DNA of 64,000 nt, taken from positions 1 to 64,000 of the forward strand of contig CABUHO010000008.1 of assembly GCA_902491395.1 (NCBI GenBank), read 5' to 3'. Origin of the DNA: an uncultured Collinsella sp. GTDB taxonomy: Bacteria > Actinomycetota > Coriobacteriia > Coriobacteriales > Coriobacteriaceae. This document shows, piece by piece, positions 48,961-56,603 of this stretch; position 1 is the first letter of the stretch, and the number at the start of each line of letters is the position of its first letter. Under the pieces are notes generated by a model. The model made no database searches and was not told where the DNA came from. It saw nothing but the letters and a program-made list of their open reading frames with translations. A program made the translations under genes and the position numbers.

Positions 48961-49305
48961 GCAGAACTCCCCTTTAGCTAACTACAGTGTTTGCAGGGAG
49001 ATGTTACCGCATCGTTTCGTTGACGTGTTCGAGACCGTCTCCATAATTGAGGATTTTTACGTCCGTGCAATTCGGCGAGCGGCTGCTAGATCTCGGCAGG
49101 CGATGTTTTTGACACATATCGCTTCGCCGCCAACGATCGCGAAATTGGCACTCGAAAAATGTTGAAGTATTTTTTACCACCTGCTACCTGCGGCGATGCA
49201 AATCCGTCAAGCATTTGGTCAGCTTTTGGTCAAGTAGCGGCTGATACGGTCGGCATCGACAGCCAAACCGATAGAAGTTTTGGCCCCAGAAGCAGGGAGG
49301 TTCCC
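48961..49305. other. Intergenic promoter region between the dehydrogenase and surface-protein loci
   Basis: 345 nt between divergent units, with no credible gene. TTTGGTCA occurs twice, at 49216-49223 and 49226-49234, close to the downstream operon. TTGACACATAT near 49111 could contribute a -35, but no clear -10 pairs with it. Confidence 0.4.
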
Positions 49306-49602
49306 ATGGCATATTACTGGCCCCAGTACGGCGTCGCCATCGAAGTCGACGACGATCCCCATCTCCTGCCTTTCGAAGAAGAGGCATTCCCCGACACGAC
49401 GGTCTACCACGTCACTACCGATGTGATCTGCGACCCCGAGTCGTTCTCGGCGCTCGCCCACCACATCGCACGCATCCACGACATCGAGCTCCCTCCCGAC
49501 TTCGATGAGCTTGTCTACTCGCGCCGCCTGATGCTTCATATGCTCTTTGGAGCGGACCCGTCCACGTTCGCACGCGTCTACACCACCAAGGACGCCGCAT
49601 GA
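49306..49602 (+). CDS. Small acidic cytosolic protein of unknown function
   Basis: A 98-residue protein, no family recognised. Its start (MAYYWPQYGVAIEVDDDPHL) contains a predicted beta strand that may bind partners. No signal peptide or membrane helix. GGGAGG is 5 nt before the ATG at 49306; the frame extends to 49159 without a signal. It opens a run of five genes encoding mostly exported proteins, and its stop overlaps the next ATG (ATGA), so it probably works with them. Confidence 0.7.
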   Translation: MAYYWPQYGVAIEVDDDPHLLPFEEEAFPDTTVYHVTTDVICDPESFSALAHHIARIHDIELPPDFDELVYSRRLMLHMLFGADPSTFARVYTTKDAA

Positions 49603-50108
49603 GCGCGAAGAAGTTGTCCCAACTCGCGAGTCAGAGGCATCGCAAGAAACTCATCGCTGTCTGTTTGGCTATCGTCTGTGCCCTCGTCGCCGTAGGCTTG
49701 TACGCCTGGCAGTCGCAGCCCGTACCCGAAGCGGGCGCCTCGGTCACAACGGCCGAGGGCAAATCGCGCCAAGAGATCCAAGATGAGCTCGACGCCATCG
49801 TCCGCGACAACATGATGACGATCTCGGTCGCGCCGGTCGCCCAGTTGCAGGAAGGCGGCAAGTTGCGCGTCAACGTGCAAAACGTCCAGGACAACAAGTT
49901 CCCCCAGCGATTCCGCGTCATTCAAAACGACGAGACCATTTATGAGTCCGGCATCGTCGAAACCGGCAAGACGGTCGAGACGTGTCCCGCCGGCGACATC
50001 GAGGAAGGTGAAGCGTATATCGAAATCCAGGCACTCGACACCAAGACCCATGACAACCACGGCAATCCGACGCGCGTCAAGGTCCGGGTGGAACAGGCTG
50101 AGAACTAG
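49599..50108 (+). CDS. Membrane-anchored extracytoplasmic protein of unknown function
   Basis: A 169-residue protein with a basic N-terminus (KKLSQLASQRHRKK), one membrane helix (LIAVCLAIVCALVAVGLYAW) and an exported domain of about 130 residues. That domain is beta-rich (MTISVAPVAQLQEGGKLRVN, FRVIQNDETIYESGIVETGK) and looks like an immunoglobulin-like fold. No Cys lipobox. The family is not recognised. Overlaps the preceding gene by 4 nt. Confidence 0.72.
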   Translation: MSAKKLSQLASQRHRKKLIAVCLAIVCALVAVGLYAWQSQPVPEAGASVTTAEGKSRQEIQDELDAIVRDNMMTISVAPVAQLQEGGKLRVNVQNVQDNKFPQRFRVIQNDETIYESGIVETGKTVETCPAGDIEEGEAYIEIQALDTKTHDNHGNPTRVKVRVEQAEN

Positions 50109-50197
50109 CCCCTAACGCCCGCTGATCATTGCGCGCGGCCACCAACACTCGTCCAATCATCGCGGGGACGGCCCGCGGCGAATAGAAAGGAACGACC

Positions 50198-50797
50198 ATG
50201 GACATCACCAGAAACATGAACGGAGCCAGAGCGCTTGTCGTGGGCGCAGGGCTCGCGCTCGCGCTCGCAATGGGCGCCTCCCCGACGCCAGCCATGGCAG
50301 CCGGGCGTGTTGGAAGCACGAAGGTAATGGTCAGGACCGAGATCGACAACATCGAGTTCAAAGCACCGACGGTTATTCCCTTCGTCGCCCAAGCCGACGG
50401 CACGCTTCAGGGTCCCTCAGAAGATGCAACCACCATCGACAATCTTTCGGCCTACGGCATCCATGTCACCAACATGAAGATCGACGCCATGAACACCTGG
50501 ACCATTGCCGCCGACGCAAAGACCGGAACTGCACAGAATTCCATTGACTTTAAGGTCGGCCCCGAAGGCGCACTCCAGGACGCCAGTGCCGCAACGCAGG
50601 GAACAGGAATCGATCTTTCCAAGAATGCAACCTTTGATATGGGCTATCAGGGTATTGCCGGCGGTTCGGACAAGATCAAGCTCAAGACGAGCGGAAATGT
50701 CGCCCGCGTCACGCGCGACATCTTCCATATAACCGGCGAAGGCGATCAGGTTGCAACGATCACCTGGACGGTCGAGCCCGGTGCGCACACGGCATAA
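50198..50797 (+). CDS. Secreted protein of unknown function
   Basis: A 199-residue protein with a signal peptide (NMNGARALVVGAGLALALAMG then SPTPAMAA, cleavage likely near residue 35). The mature part is beta-rich (STKVMVRTEIDNIEFKAPTV, NLSAYGIHVTNMKI, DIFHITGEGDQVATITWTVE) and resembles the WxL-like or pilin-like exported repeats by composition only. AAAGGAA precedes the ATG. It overlaps the next gene. Confidence 0.72.
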   Translation: MDITRNMNGARALVVGAGLALALAMGASPTPAMAAGRVGSTKVMVRTEIDNIEFKAPTVIPFVAQADGTLQGPSEDATTIDNLSAYGIHVTNMKIDAMNTWTIAADAKTGTAQNSIDFKVGPEGALQDASAATQGTGIDLSKNATFDMGYQGIAGGSDKIKLKTSGNVARVTRDIFHITGEGDQVATITWTVEPGAHTA

Positions 50798-51038
50798 GGC
50801 GATCGCATCTGTCGCCATCGTCGGCATCTTGGCGCTCGCGCCGGCAGCGGCCTTTGCCCAACAAGAGCAGGCGCAGGCCGCCACGCAAGTGACCGTCGAC
50901 CTCTCGGGGCTCGACCATGGCGACCGCCAGGAACCATTGGCGCAAACGGGCGACGAAAAGCAGCTCTTGGCAGCAAGCGTCGCTGTGGCAGGCGCGGGAG
51001 CTGCCGGACTCGGCCTGCGCATCAAACGCAGCCAGTAG
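50781..51038 (+). CDS. Small cell-wall protein with LPXTG-like (LAQTG) sorting signal
   Basis: An 85-residue protein from a GTG start at 50781, overlapping the preceding gene's end. It has a signal peptide (KAIASVAIVGILALAPAAAFAQ), a very short mature part (QVTVDLSGLDHGDRQEP), then LAQTGDEKQ, a hydrophobic helix and a basic tail LRIKRSQ. This is the order of a sortase substrate. LAQTG deviates from LPXTG but is within the range of variant sorting motifs. With so little mature sequence it may be a wall anchor or tip for the neighbouring secreted proteins. No sortase gene is in the window. Confidence 0.72.
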   Translation: MRTRHKAIASVAIVGILALAPAAAFAQQEQAQAATQVTVDLSGLDHGDRQEPLAQTGDEKQLLAASVAVAGAGAAGLGLRIKRSQ

Positions 51039-51080
51039 CCAGACACAGGCAGGCCACACATTATTTGGTAAGGAGACCCC

Positions 51081-52511
51081 ATGGCATCGAAGAACCTTTT
51101 GCCCGTCGTCGCACTCTGCGGCGCGCTCGCAACCGGAACGCCTGTCGTCGCTTGGGCGACCCCCGTCATGGCGGACTCCTTGCCGGCAGTCCTAAGCCCC
51201 GCACCAGACCCGTCGAGCACCATCATGTGCAAGCGATTTTCGCTCAAGCAGGCCACGATCCTGACCTCGGGATGCCTTCGCCGGAATACGGACGCCTCGA
51301 TAGTCGTGGATATCGAGCGCTCGAATAAGGAAAACGAATCCCAGGCAGGTTGTGCCGTCTGCACATGGCATTCGGTTGTGCTTGACGCAGATGACGATCC
51401 ATGCGATTTGGAGCTGCGCATCGACATCGCTTCGATCGGTGACTCGGCGAACGGAGCGAAGGTCGCCTTCGACAGCACGTTTTTCGAGAAAGGAGGCGGC
51501 ATATGTCTGGGCTGCGCCGCCGCGAATGCAGACGATGCGCAGCCCACCCTCTCATTCACGGCATCGTTGCGGCTGACCAAGGCCGGCACCGATGCCATCG
51601 CGGCGGGAGAAGCGTCCCTGCTGTTCTACGCCGTCAGCACCAAAGACACAGACATTCATTTCGAGAAGTCAGCCGGAGCACTCAGCCTTACGCGAGGGAC
51701 GAAAGCAGGCCCCATTGAGATTGATGCCCACGCTCCAGGCAGGCAATGCATTCTCGCCGACCCGGCGCTTCTCGAAATGGAGTGGAACGGATCCGGGGCC
51801 GTCGGGATTGTCCCCTCCGCGCTTGGAGCCAAGACGCTTCCCTCAAACGAAGGCCCCAGCAACGCAACCATAAAAGAAGAGGGCGCAGACAAAGAAGCGG
51901 GTGCGGGGGACACGCCATCGCTGGCAAACAGCGTCCCAGCTTCTTTCGAAGCACCGGACGAAACCGTTGCCGATCCAAACGATTCCGAGCTTGCGGACAG
52001 CCTAGGGCTTGCTGGTCCTCAAGAAGTCGATGAGGGCAACTGCTGCGTGCTTGCCGCGCTCGACCACACAGAGACTATCGACGCCGCGAACATCGAAGTT
52101 GCCGCCGCCAATCAGCCCGTCCGCAAGTCGGCCATCATCGCATTTCCCGAGTCCGTCGAGGTCGTCTTTTTGCCATCGGGCGAGGTTGTGGCCCCGACAC
52201 TGCTCACCTTGCTGGGTGCTAAGAATACTCGAAACGAAATTAAAAAGATCACGGTTGTCGACCCTGCAACTACCGCCAAGCTGCGTCTATACGCCGTTGC
52301 CCCAGACGGAAGCAAGACCCTGGAATTCGATGGCGACACGCTCCTGGCCTGGCGGCGTCTGGACATTATGCAAGACGTCTCGTATCAGATCGAACTCGAA
52401 GGGTTTGATCGAGCCCGCGATGCCAATATCATCGCCGCGGCTATTGAATCCCCACAGCGACTTATGACACTGCGCTTTGACTACTATCCCTATGTCCCGA
52501 CAACCACCTGA
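51081..52511 (+). CDS. Large secreted protein of unknown function
   Basis: A 476-residue exported protein: signal peptide (LLPVVALCGALATGTPVVAW), then a cysteine-containing domain (CKRFSLKQATILTSGC, CAVCTW, CLGCAAA) that suggests disulfides. A low-complexity acidic linker rich in Ala/Glu/Pro/Asp follows (about 255-320), then a C-terminal domain. There is no sorting signal or membrane anchor at the C-terminus. AAGGAGA is 4-5 nt before the ATG. Last gene of the surface cluster. Confidence 0.72.
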   Translation: MASKNLLPVVALCGALATGTPVVAWATPVMADSLPAVLSPAPDPSSTIMCKRFSLKQATILTSGCLRRNTDASIVVDIERSNKENESQAGCAVCTWHSVVLDADDDPCDLELRIDIASIGDSANGAKVAFDSTFFEKGGGICLGCAAANADDAQPTLSFTASLRLTKAGTDAIAAGEASLLFYAVSTKDTDIHFEKSAGALSLTRGTKAGPIEIDAHAPGRQCILADPALLEMEWNGSGAVGIVPSALGAKTLPSNEGPSNATIKEEGADKEAGAGDTPSLANSVPASFEAPDETVADPNDSELADSLGLAGPQEVDEGNCCVLAALDHTETIDAANIEVAAANQPVRKSAIIAFPESVEVVFLPSGEVVAPTLLTLLGAKNTRNEIKKITVVDPATTAKLRLYAVAPDGSKTLEFDGDTLLAWRRLDIMQDVSYQIELEGFDRARDANIIAAAIESPQRLMTLRFDYYPYVPTTT

Positions 52512-52534
52512 GGCTTAAATGCTGCGCGTCGTTT

Positions 52535-52560
52535 CTAATACCACTTATATAACGTATTAG
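52535..52560. repeat. Small inverted repeat after the surface-protein cluster
   Basis: CTAATAC (52535-52541) pairs with GTATTAG (52554-52560) around a TA-rich loop (CACTTATATAAC). There is no T-run. It could be an operator for the following DUF554 gene or a weak terminator. Confidence 0.4.
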
Positions 52561-52629
52561 ATGAGTCGCGATGTGCCTCGCATTCCGTTCTGCTACGATT
52601 GCCACGTTGGCATCAATACGGGAGGGCTC

Positions 52630-53346
52630 ATGCCGGGCTTGGGAACAATCATCAACGTTGTGCTTTTGATTGCGGGCGGTCTTTTGGGATTAGCGGGCGG
52701 CCGCTTTATCACACCGCGCATCCAAGACACGCTCATGAAAGCATCGGGGCTGTGCGTCCTGTTTATCGGCTTGGGCGGCACCATGCAAAAGATGCTCTTC
52801 ATCGACGGCGGCGCCCTGTCGACCACCGGCACCACCATGTTGATCGTCTCATTTGCGCTCGGCTCGCTTATCGGCGAGGCCATCAACCTGGAGGCCGCCA
52901 TCGAAAACCTTGGCGAATGGCTCAAGCGCAAAACCGGCAGCGAGGGAGACAACGAGTTCACCAACGCCTTTGTCTCTGCATCGCTCACCGTGTGCATCGG
53001 CGCGATGGCCATCGTGGGATCGATTCAGGACGGCCTGCTCGGCGATTGGTCCACGCTCGCCCTGAAGGGTGCACTGGACTGCATCATCGTCTGCACCATG
53101 ACAGCCTCGCTCGGACGCGGCTGTATCTTCTCGGCCCTGCCCGTTGCCGTGTTCCAGGGAACGATCACGCTGTTTGCCGGCGCGCTCTCCCCCATTATGA
53201 CCACCGCAGCCCTCGACAGCCTCTCACTCGTGGGGTCCATGCTCATCTTCTGCGTCGGCGTCAACCTTATCCGACCTCAAACCTTCCGCACGGCCAACAT
53301 GCTCCCCGCCGTCGTCATAGCCGTCATCTATGCCCTCCTGTTCTAA
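52630..53346 (+). CDS. DUF554 integral membrane protein
   Basis: A 238-residue membrane protein of the DUF554/YqgA type, with six or seven helices. The family N-terminus GTIINVVLLIAGGLLGLAGG, the loop GLGGTMQKML, and the segment FTNAFVSASLTVCIGAMAIVGSIQDGL (a family hallmark) are present. Possible small-ion or metabolite transporter; no member has a proven function. Start: ATG at 52630 after GGGAGGG; the upstream frame to 52561 has no site. Followed 89 nt later by the TerB-N gene. Confidence 0.85.
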   Translation: MPGLGTIINVVLLIAGGLLGLAGGRFITPRIQDTLMKASGLCVLFIGLGGTMQKMLFIDGGALSTTGTTMLIVSFALGSLIGEAINLEAAIENLGEWLKRKTGSEGDNEFTNAFVSASLTVCIGAMAIVGSIQDGLLGDWSTLALKGALDCIIVCTMTASLGRGCIFSALPVAVFQGTITLFAGALSPIMTTAALDSLSLVGSMLIFCVGVNLIRPQTFRTANMLPAVVIAVIYALLF

Positions 53347-53435
53347 GTCTATCTACATAGCGGCATCTCGAACATCTGTTTGATGCTGTGCTATGATATG
53401 AGGTCACCGACACCGTATAGGGAGAGGAGAGGGCG

Positions 53436-55190
53436 GTGGCCGACCAGGACGTCAAGATGCTCATCGAGCGCATTATGGCCGAGGCCCGGACCCATCAGTC
53501 CGCCCGCTTCTCAAACAAAATCTATGCTGACGAGCCGATTCTCAAGACCGGCCGTCAGATGCAGAACTTCCTCCCCGACCAGTACCGCAAGATGCGCGAG
53601 ATATCGCGCTGGCAGGATGATCCCAAGGGCGGCGCGGGGCGTTGGCTATCGGAGGCGGAGCTCTTTTACCGTCAGGGCCTGCTGATGGCCGACTTCGAGG
53701 ACGATTGCCCCTACAACGGCACCTTTAAGTCGTACTTTCCCACCTACAACGCCATGAGTGACCGGCAGCTGCGTGGCTACTTTACCTGGCGCGCCCAAGT
53801 GCGTCGCGGCAACATCGAGGAGACATCGACCTCGTTTGCTTTTCTGTATCTTTACGAATTGATCTGCGGCATTGGCGTAGATAATCCACTCGATGGTTTT
53901 AACAAGATCAAGGCTTTTTGGGATGTCTATCGCGCCTTCGAGCCCGGCATCGACCGGTTTGCGCGCGTGTGGCTGCAAGATTACGCCGTGTTCCACGGGC
54001 TCGACCCCAAGCTGCTTCGCGACTCTAAAACCGTCATGTTCGATAACGCCCTTATCGAACTGCGGCGCGCGGCACGAGACCTTGTACCGGCACCGTCCGG
54101 CCAGACCCCTAAGCGTCGCAAAACCTCCGAGCCCACGCTCCCCCTTCCGCCCGATGAGGTGCGCGAGGAGCGACTCATGGCCGCCATCAACGCCCTCTCC
54201 ACGTACAACCTAAGTAGCTCGCGGCTCGACCGCAGCCACCACCGCGATCTGCGCCACGTGGCGTGCGCCGTGTATGTCCGCATGGCGCGCTACTATGACA
54301 CGCACCGAAAGACCGGCATCGTGGCAAGTTTATTTGGGGAGGAGACGGCAATGCCCTACACCATGTTTGCCTCGGCCGTATTCTTTGCGCCCGAGCGCCA
54401 CGAGGACTGCGAATACCGTCTGGACCCCATCCATATCTACCGTTGCCAAAACGGTTTTTGGGAATGCATGCGGATTCACGGCAGCAGACAAAAGAGCAGC
54501 AAACTTGGCGAGATGATGCGCGCCTGCGACCAACGCCTGCGCCTGGCCCTGGACCCCGCCCATCCCCTGAAGGAAGAAAAGGTCCCCAAATATCTGGCCA
54601 AGATTATCGATGACAAGATTGTGGCATGGCTTTCGTGGGACGCCGCACACCAGCCCGTCAAGATCGATATCGATTTGAGCCAGCTGGGGCACATTCGGAG
54701 TGCTGCCGCACAAACGCGCGAAGCGCTTTTGATCGACGAGGAACGCGAGGACGGCGCGTCCGCAGAAGCCGAGGCAGCGGACTCAGGGCAACCGGAAGCC
54801 GAGCCCGTAGCCGACGCGATGGTCGAGGCGGTCGCGGCGGCCGCAGGGCAGGACGAGTCCGACGAGCCAACCATATCCACCGAACAGTTTGGTGTCGTGG
54901 CACCGCTTCTCGCGCCGACGCCCGCGTTCGCAGCTGCTACGCCCGCTGACGCCACAAACGAACTCGCGCCCGCCGCAAACGCCTATCTCCGCGCTCTGCT
55001 CGAGCACAACGCAGTACAGGCGGAATCGGCGGTAGTGCAATCGGAGCAGAGCGAGGACATGCTCGTCGATACCATCAACGAGGCGCTCTTTGACCTGGTG
55101 GGCGACACCGTAATTGAATTTAGCGCAGCAGGGCCGCAGATTATCGAGGACTACGAAGCAGACGTGAGAGGATACCTAGACCATGAGTGA
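53436..55190 (+). CDS. TerB-N domain protein, first gene of a helicase/ATPase module
   Basis: A 584-residue protein. The N-terminal about 220 residues match the TerB-N domain (ISRWQDDPKGGAGRWLSEAE near 50, FTWRAQVRRGNIEETSTSFA, FLYLYELICGIG). A helical middle with conserved basic residues follows (SSSRLDRSHHRDLRHVACAV), then an Ala/Glu/Pro-rich flexible region (about 435-540) and a short helical end. TerB-N proteins occur beside P-loop ATPases and helicases in predicted phage-DNA-processing modules. The GTG start at 53436 has GAGGAGAGGG upstream. Overlaps the ATPase gene by 8 nt. Confidence 0.85.
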   Translation: MADQDVKMLIERIMAEARTHQSARFSNKIYADEPILKTGRQMQNFLPDQYRKMREISRWQDDPKGGAGRWLSEAELFYRQGLLMADFEDDCPYNGTFKSYFPTYNAMSDRQLRGYFTWRAQVRRGNIEETSTSFAFLYLYELICGIGVDNPLDGFNKIKAFWDVYRAFEPGIDRFARVWLQDYAVFHGLDPKLLRDSKTVMFDNALIELRRAARDLVPAPSGQTPKRRKTSEPTLPLPPDEVREERLMAAINALSTYNLSSSRLDRSHHRDLRHVACAVYVRMARYYDTHRKTGIVASLFGEETAMPYTMFASAVFFAPERHEDCEYRLDPIHIYRCQNGFWECMRIHGSRQKSSKLGEMMRACDQRLRLALDPAHPLKEEKVPKYLAKIIDDKIVAWLSWDAAHQPVKIDIDLSQLGHIRSAAAQTREALLIDEEREDGASAEAEAADSGQPEAEPVADAMVEAVAAAAGQDESDEPTISTEQFGVVAPLLAPTPAFAAATPADATNELAPAANAYLRALLEHNAVQAESAVVQSEQSEDMLVDTINEALFDLVGDTVIEFSAAGPQIIEDYEADVRGYLDHE

Positions 55191-56487
55191 TACCGCATCC
55201 GCAGCACCTCGCGTGCCCAAGCGCGTCGCTGCCGTCATTCTCAACTCGCTCAAGGGCGGCGTGGTCCCGCGCATCGGCCTTCCTTACATCACCGTAGGGC
55301 GCGAGGTCGAGATCCGCGCCCTGCTCACCGATCTGAGTCTCATCGCCGACGGTGGCGCGAGCTTCCGCTTTCTGGTCGGTCGTTACGGCGCCGGCAAGAG
55401 CTTTTTGCTCCAGACTATCCGCACGCACGCCATGGGCGAGGGGTTCGTCGTCGCTGATGCCGACCTGTCGCCCGAGCGCCGCCTGCAGGGCGGTCAGGGA
55501 CAGGGCCTTGCCACCTACCGCGAGCTCATCCGCAATATATCGACCAAGACGCGCCCCGAGGGCGGTGCGCTCAACCTTATTCTGGATCGCTGGGTCGCCT
55601 CGTGTGCCGACGTCGACGAGTCGGTCGTCAATGCCCAACTGGCCCCGCTCGAGGAGATGGTCCACGGCTTCGACTTCACCCGCATGCTCCGCCGCTATCG
55701 CATGGCCGCATCCGGGGGCGACGAAGAGACCATGAGCTGCGTGACCAAATGGATTCGCGGCGAATACCGCACCAAGAGCGAGGCACGCGCCGAGCTGGGC
55801 TCCTCGACCATCATCAGCGATGACGACTGGTACGACTACGTTAAGCTCATTGCGCGCTTTTTGGTTTGCAGTGGCTACAAGGGCATGCTGGTGCTCATCG
55901 ACGAGCTCGTGAATCTGTATAAGATTCCCAACGCCATCACGCGCCAATACAACTACGAGAAGATCCTGACTATGTACAACGACACGCTCCAGGGCAAGGC
56001 GCAGTACCTGGGCATGATCATGGGCGGCACGCCAACCTCCATCGAAGACCGCCGCCGCGGCGTGTTCTCCTACGAGGCCCTGCGCAGCCGACTCGCTCAG
56101 GGCCGCTTTGCGCGCGAAGACCTTAAGGACATGCTCGCGCCCATCATCCGCCTGCAGCCACTCACCTACGAGGAGCTACTGGTGCTCATCGAAAAACTCA
56201 TGCAGATCCATGCCGGCTACTTTGGCTGGACGCCCACGCTTGCCGAAAACGACTTGGTGGACTTTCTCAAGATTGAGTTCGGGCGCGTGGGAGCCGATAC
56301 GCACTTGACGCCGCGTGAGGTTATCCGTGACTTTATCGAGCTGCTCGATATCCTGTGCCAGAACCCCGACGCCAACGTAGCCGAGCTGCTGCAAAGCGTC
56401 GGCAGCGACGCGCTGGCGCCGGCAGCAGCAACAGGCGACACCGGCACCGCAAGCGGTGAGCGTAACTTCGCCGAGTTCACCATCTAA
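55183..56487 (+). CDS. BREX-type P-loop ATPase (BrxD-like, DUF2791)
   Basis: A 434-residue ATPase: VGRYGAGKSFLLQ (Walker A at about 66-73), LVLIDELVNLYK (Walker B near 240), and a sensor-like segment IMGGTPTSIEDRRRGVFSYE. These match the DUF2791/BrxD proteins that accompany BREX type 2 helicases. BrxD has a putative DNA-loading role. The C-terminus has a flexible Ala/Gly tail ending FAEFTI. Coupled to the TerB-N gene by overlap and followed by the helicase after 116 nt. No BREX methylase, protease or PglZ gene is seen, so it is not a full BREX system. Confidence 0.85.
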   Translation: MSDTASAAPRVPKRVAAVILNSLKGGVVPRIGLPYITVGREVEIRALLTDLSLIADGGASFRFLVGRYGAGKSFLLQTIRTHAMGEGFVVADADLSPERRLQGGQGQGLATYRELIRNISTKTRPEGGALNLILDRWVASCADVDESVVNAQLAPLEEMVHGFDFTRMLRRYRMAASGGDEETMSCVTKWIRGEYRTKSEARAELGSSTIISDDDWYDYVKLIARFLVCSGYKGMLVLIDELVNLYKIPNAITRQYNYEKILTMYNDTLQGKAQYLGMIMGGTPTSIEDRRRGVFSYEALRSRLAQGRFAREDLKDMLAPIIRLQPLTYEELLVLIEKLMQIHAGYFGWTPTLAENDLVDFLKIEFGRVGADTHLTPREVIRDFIELLDILCQNPDANVAELLQSVGSDALAPAAATGDTGTASGERNFAEFTI

Positions 56488-56603
56488 CCTACCAAAAAGG
56501 GACAGGTTTATTTTGGCAGGTTTTATCTGGGCAAACGTTGAAGCAGTAATGCAGCAAGCCGTTGCCAGCCGCGTTGAGAGATTCGTTGTTGAAAGGAGGC
56601 CCC

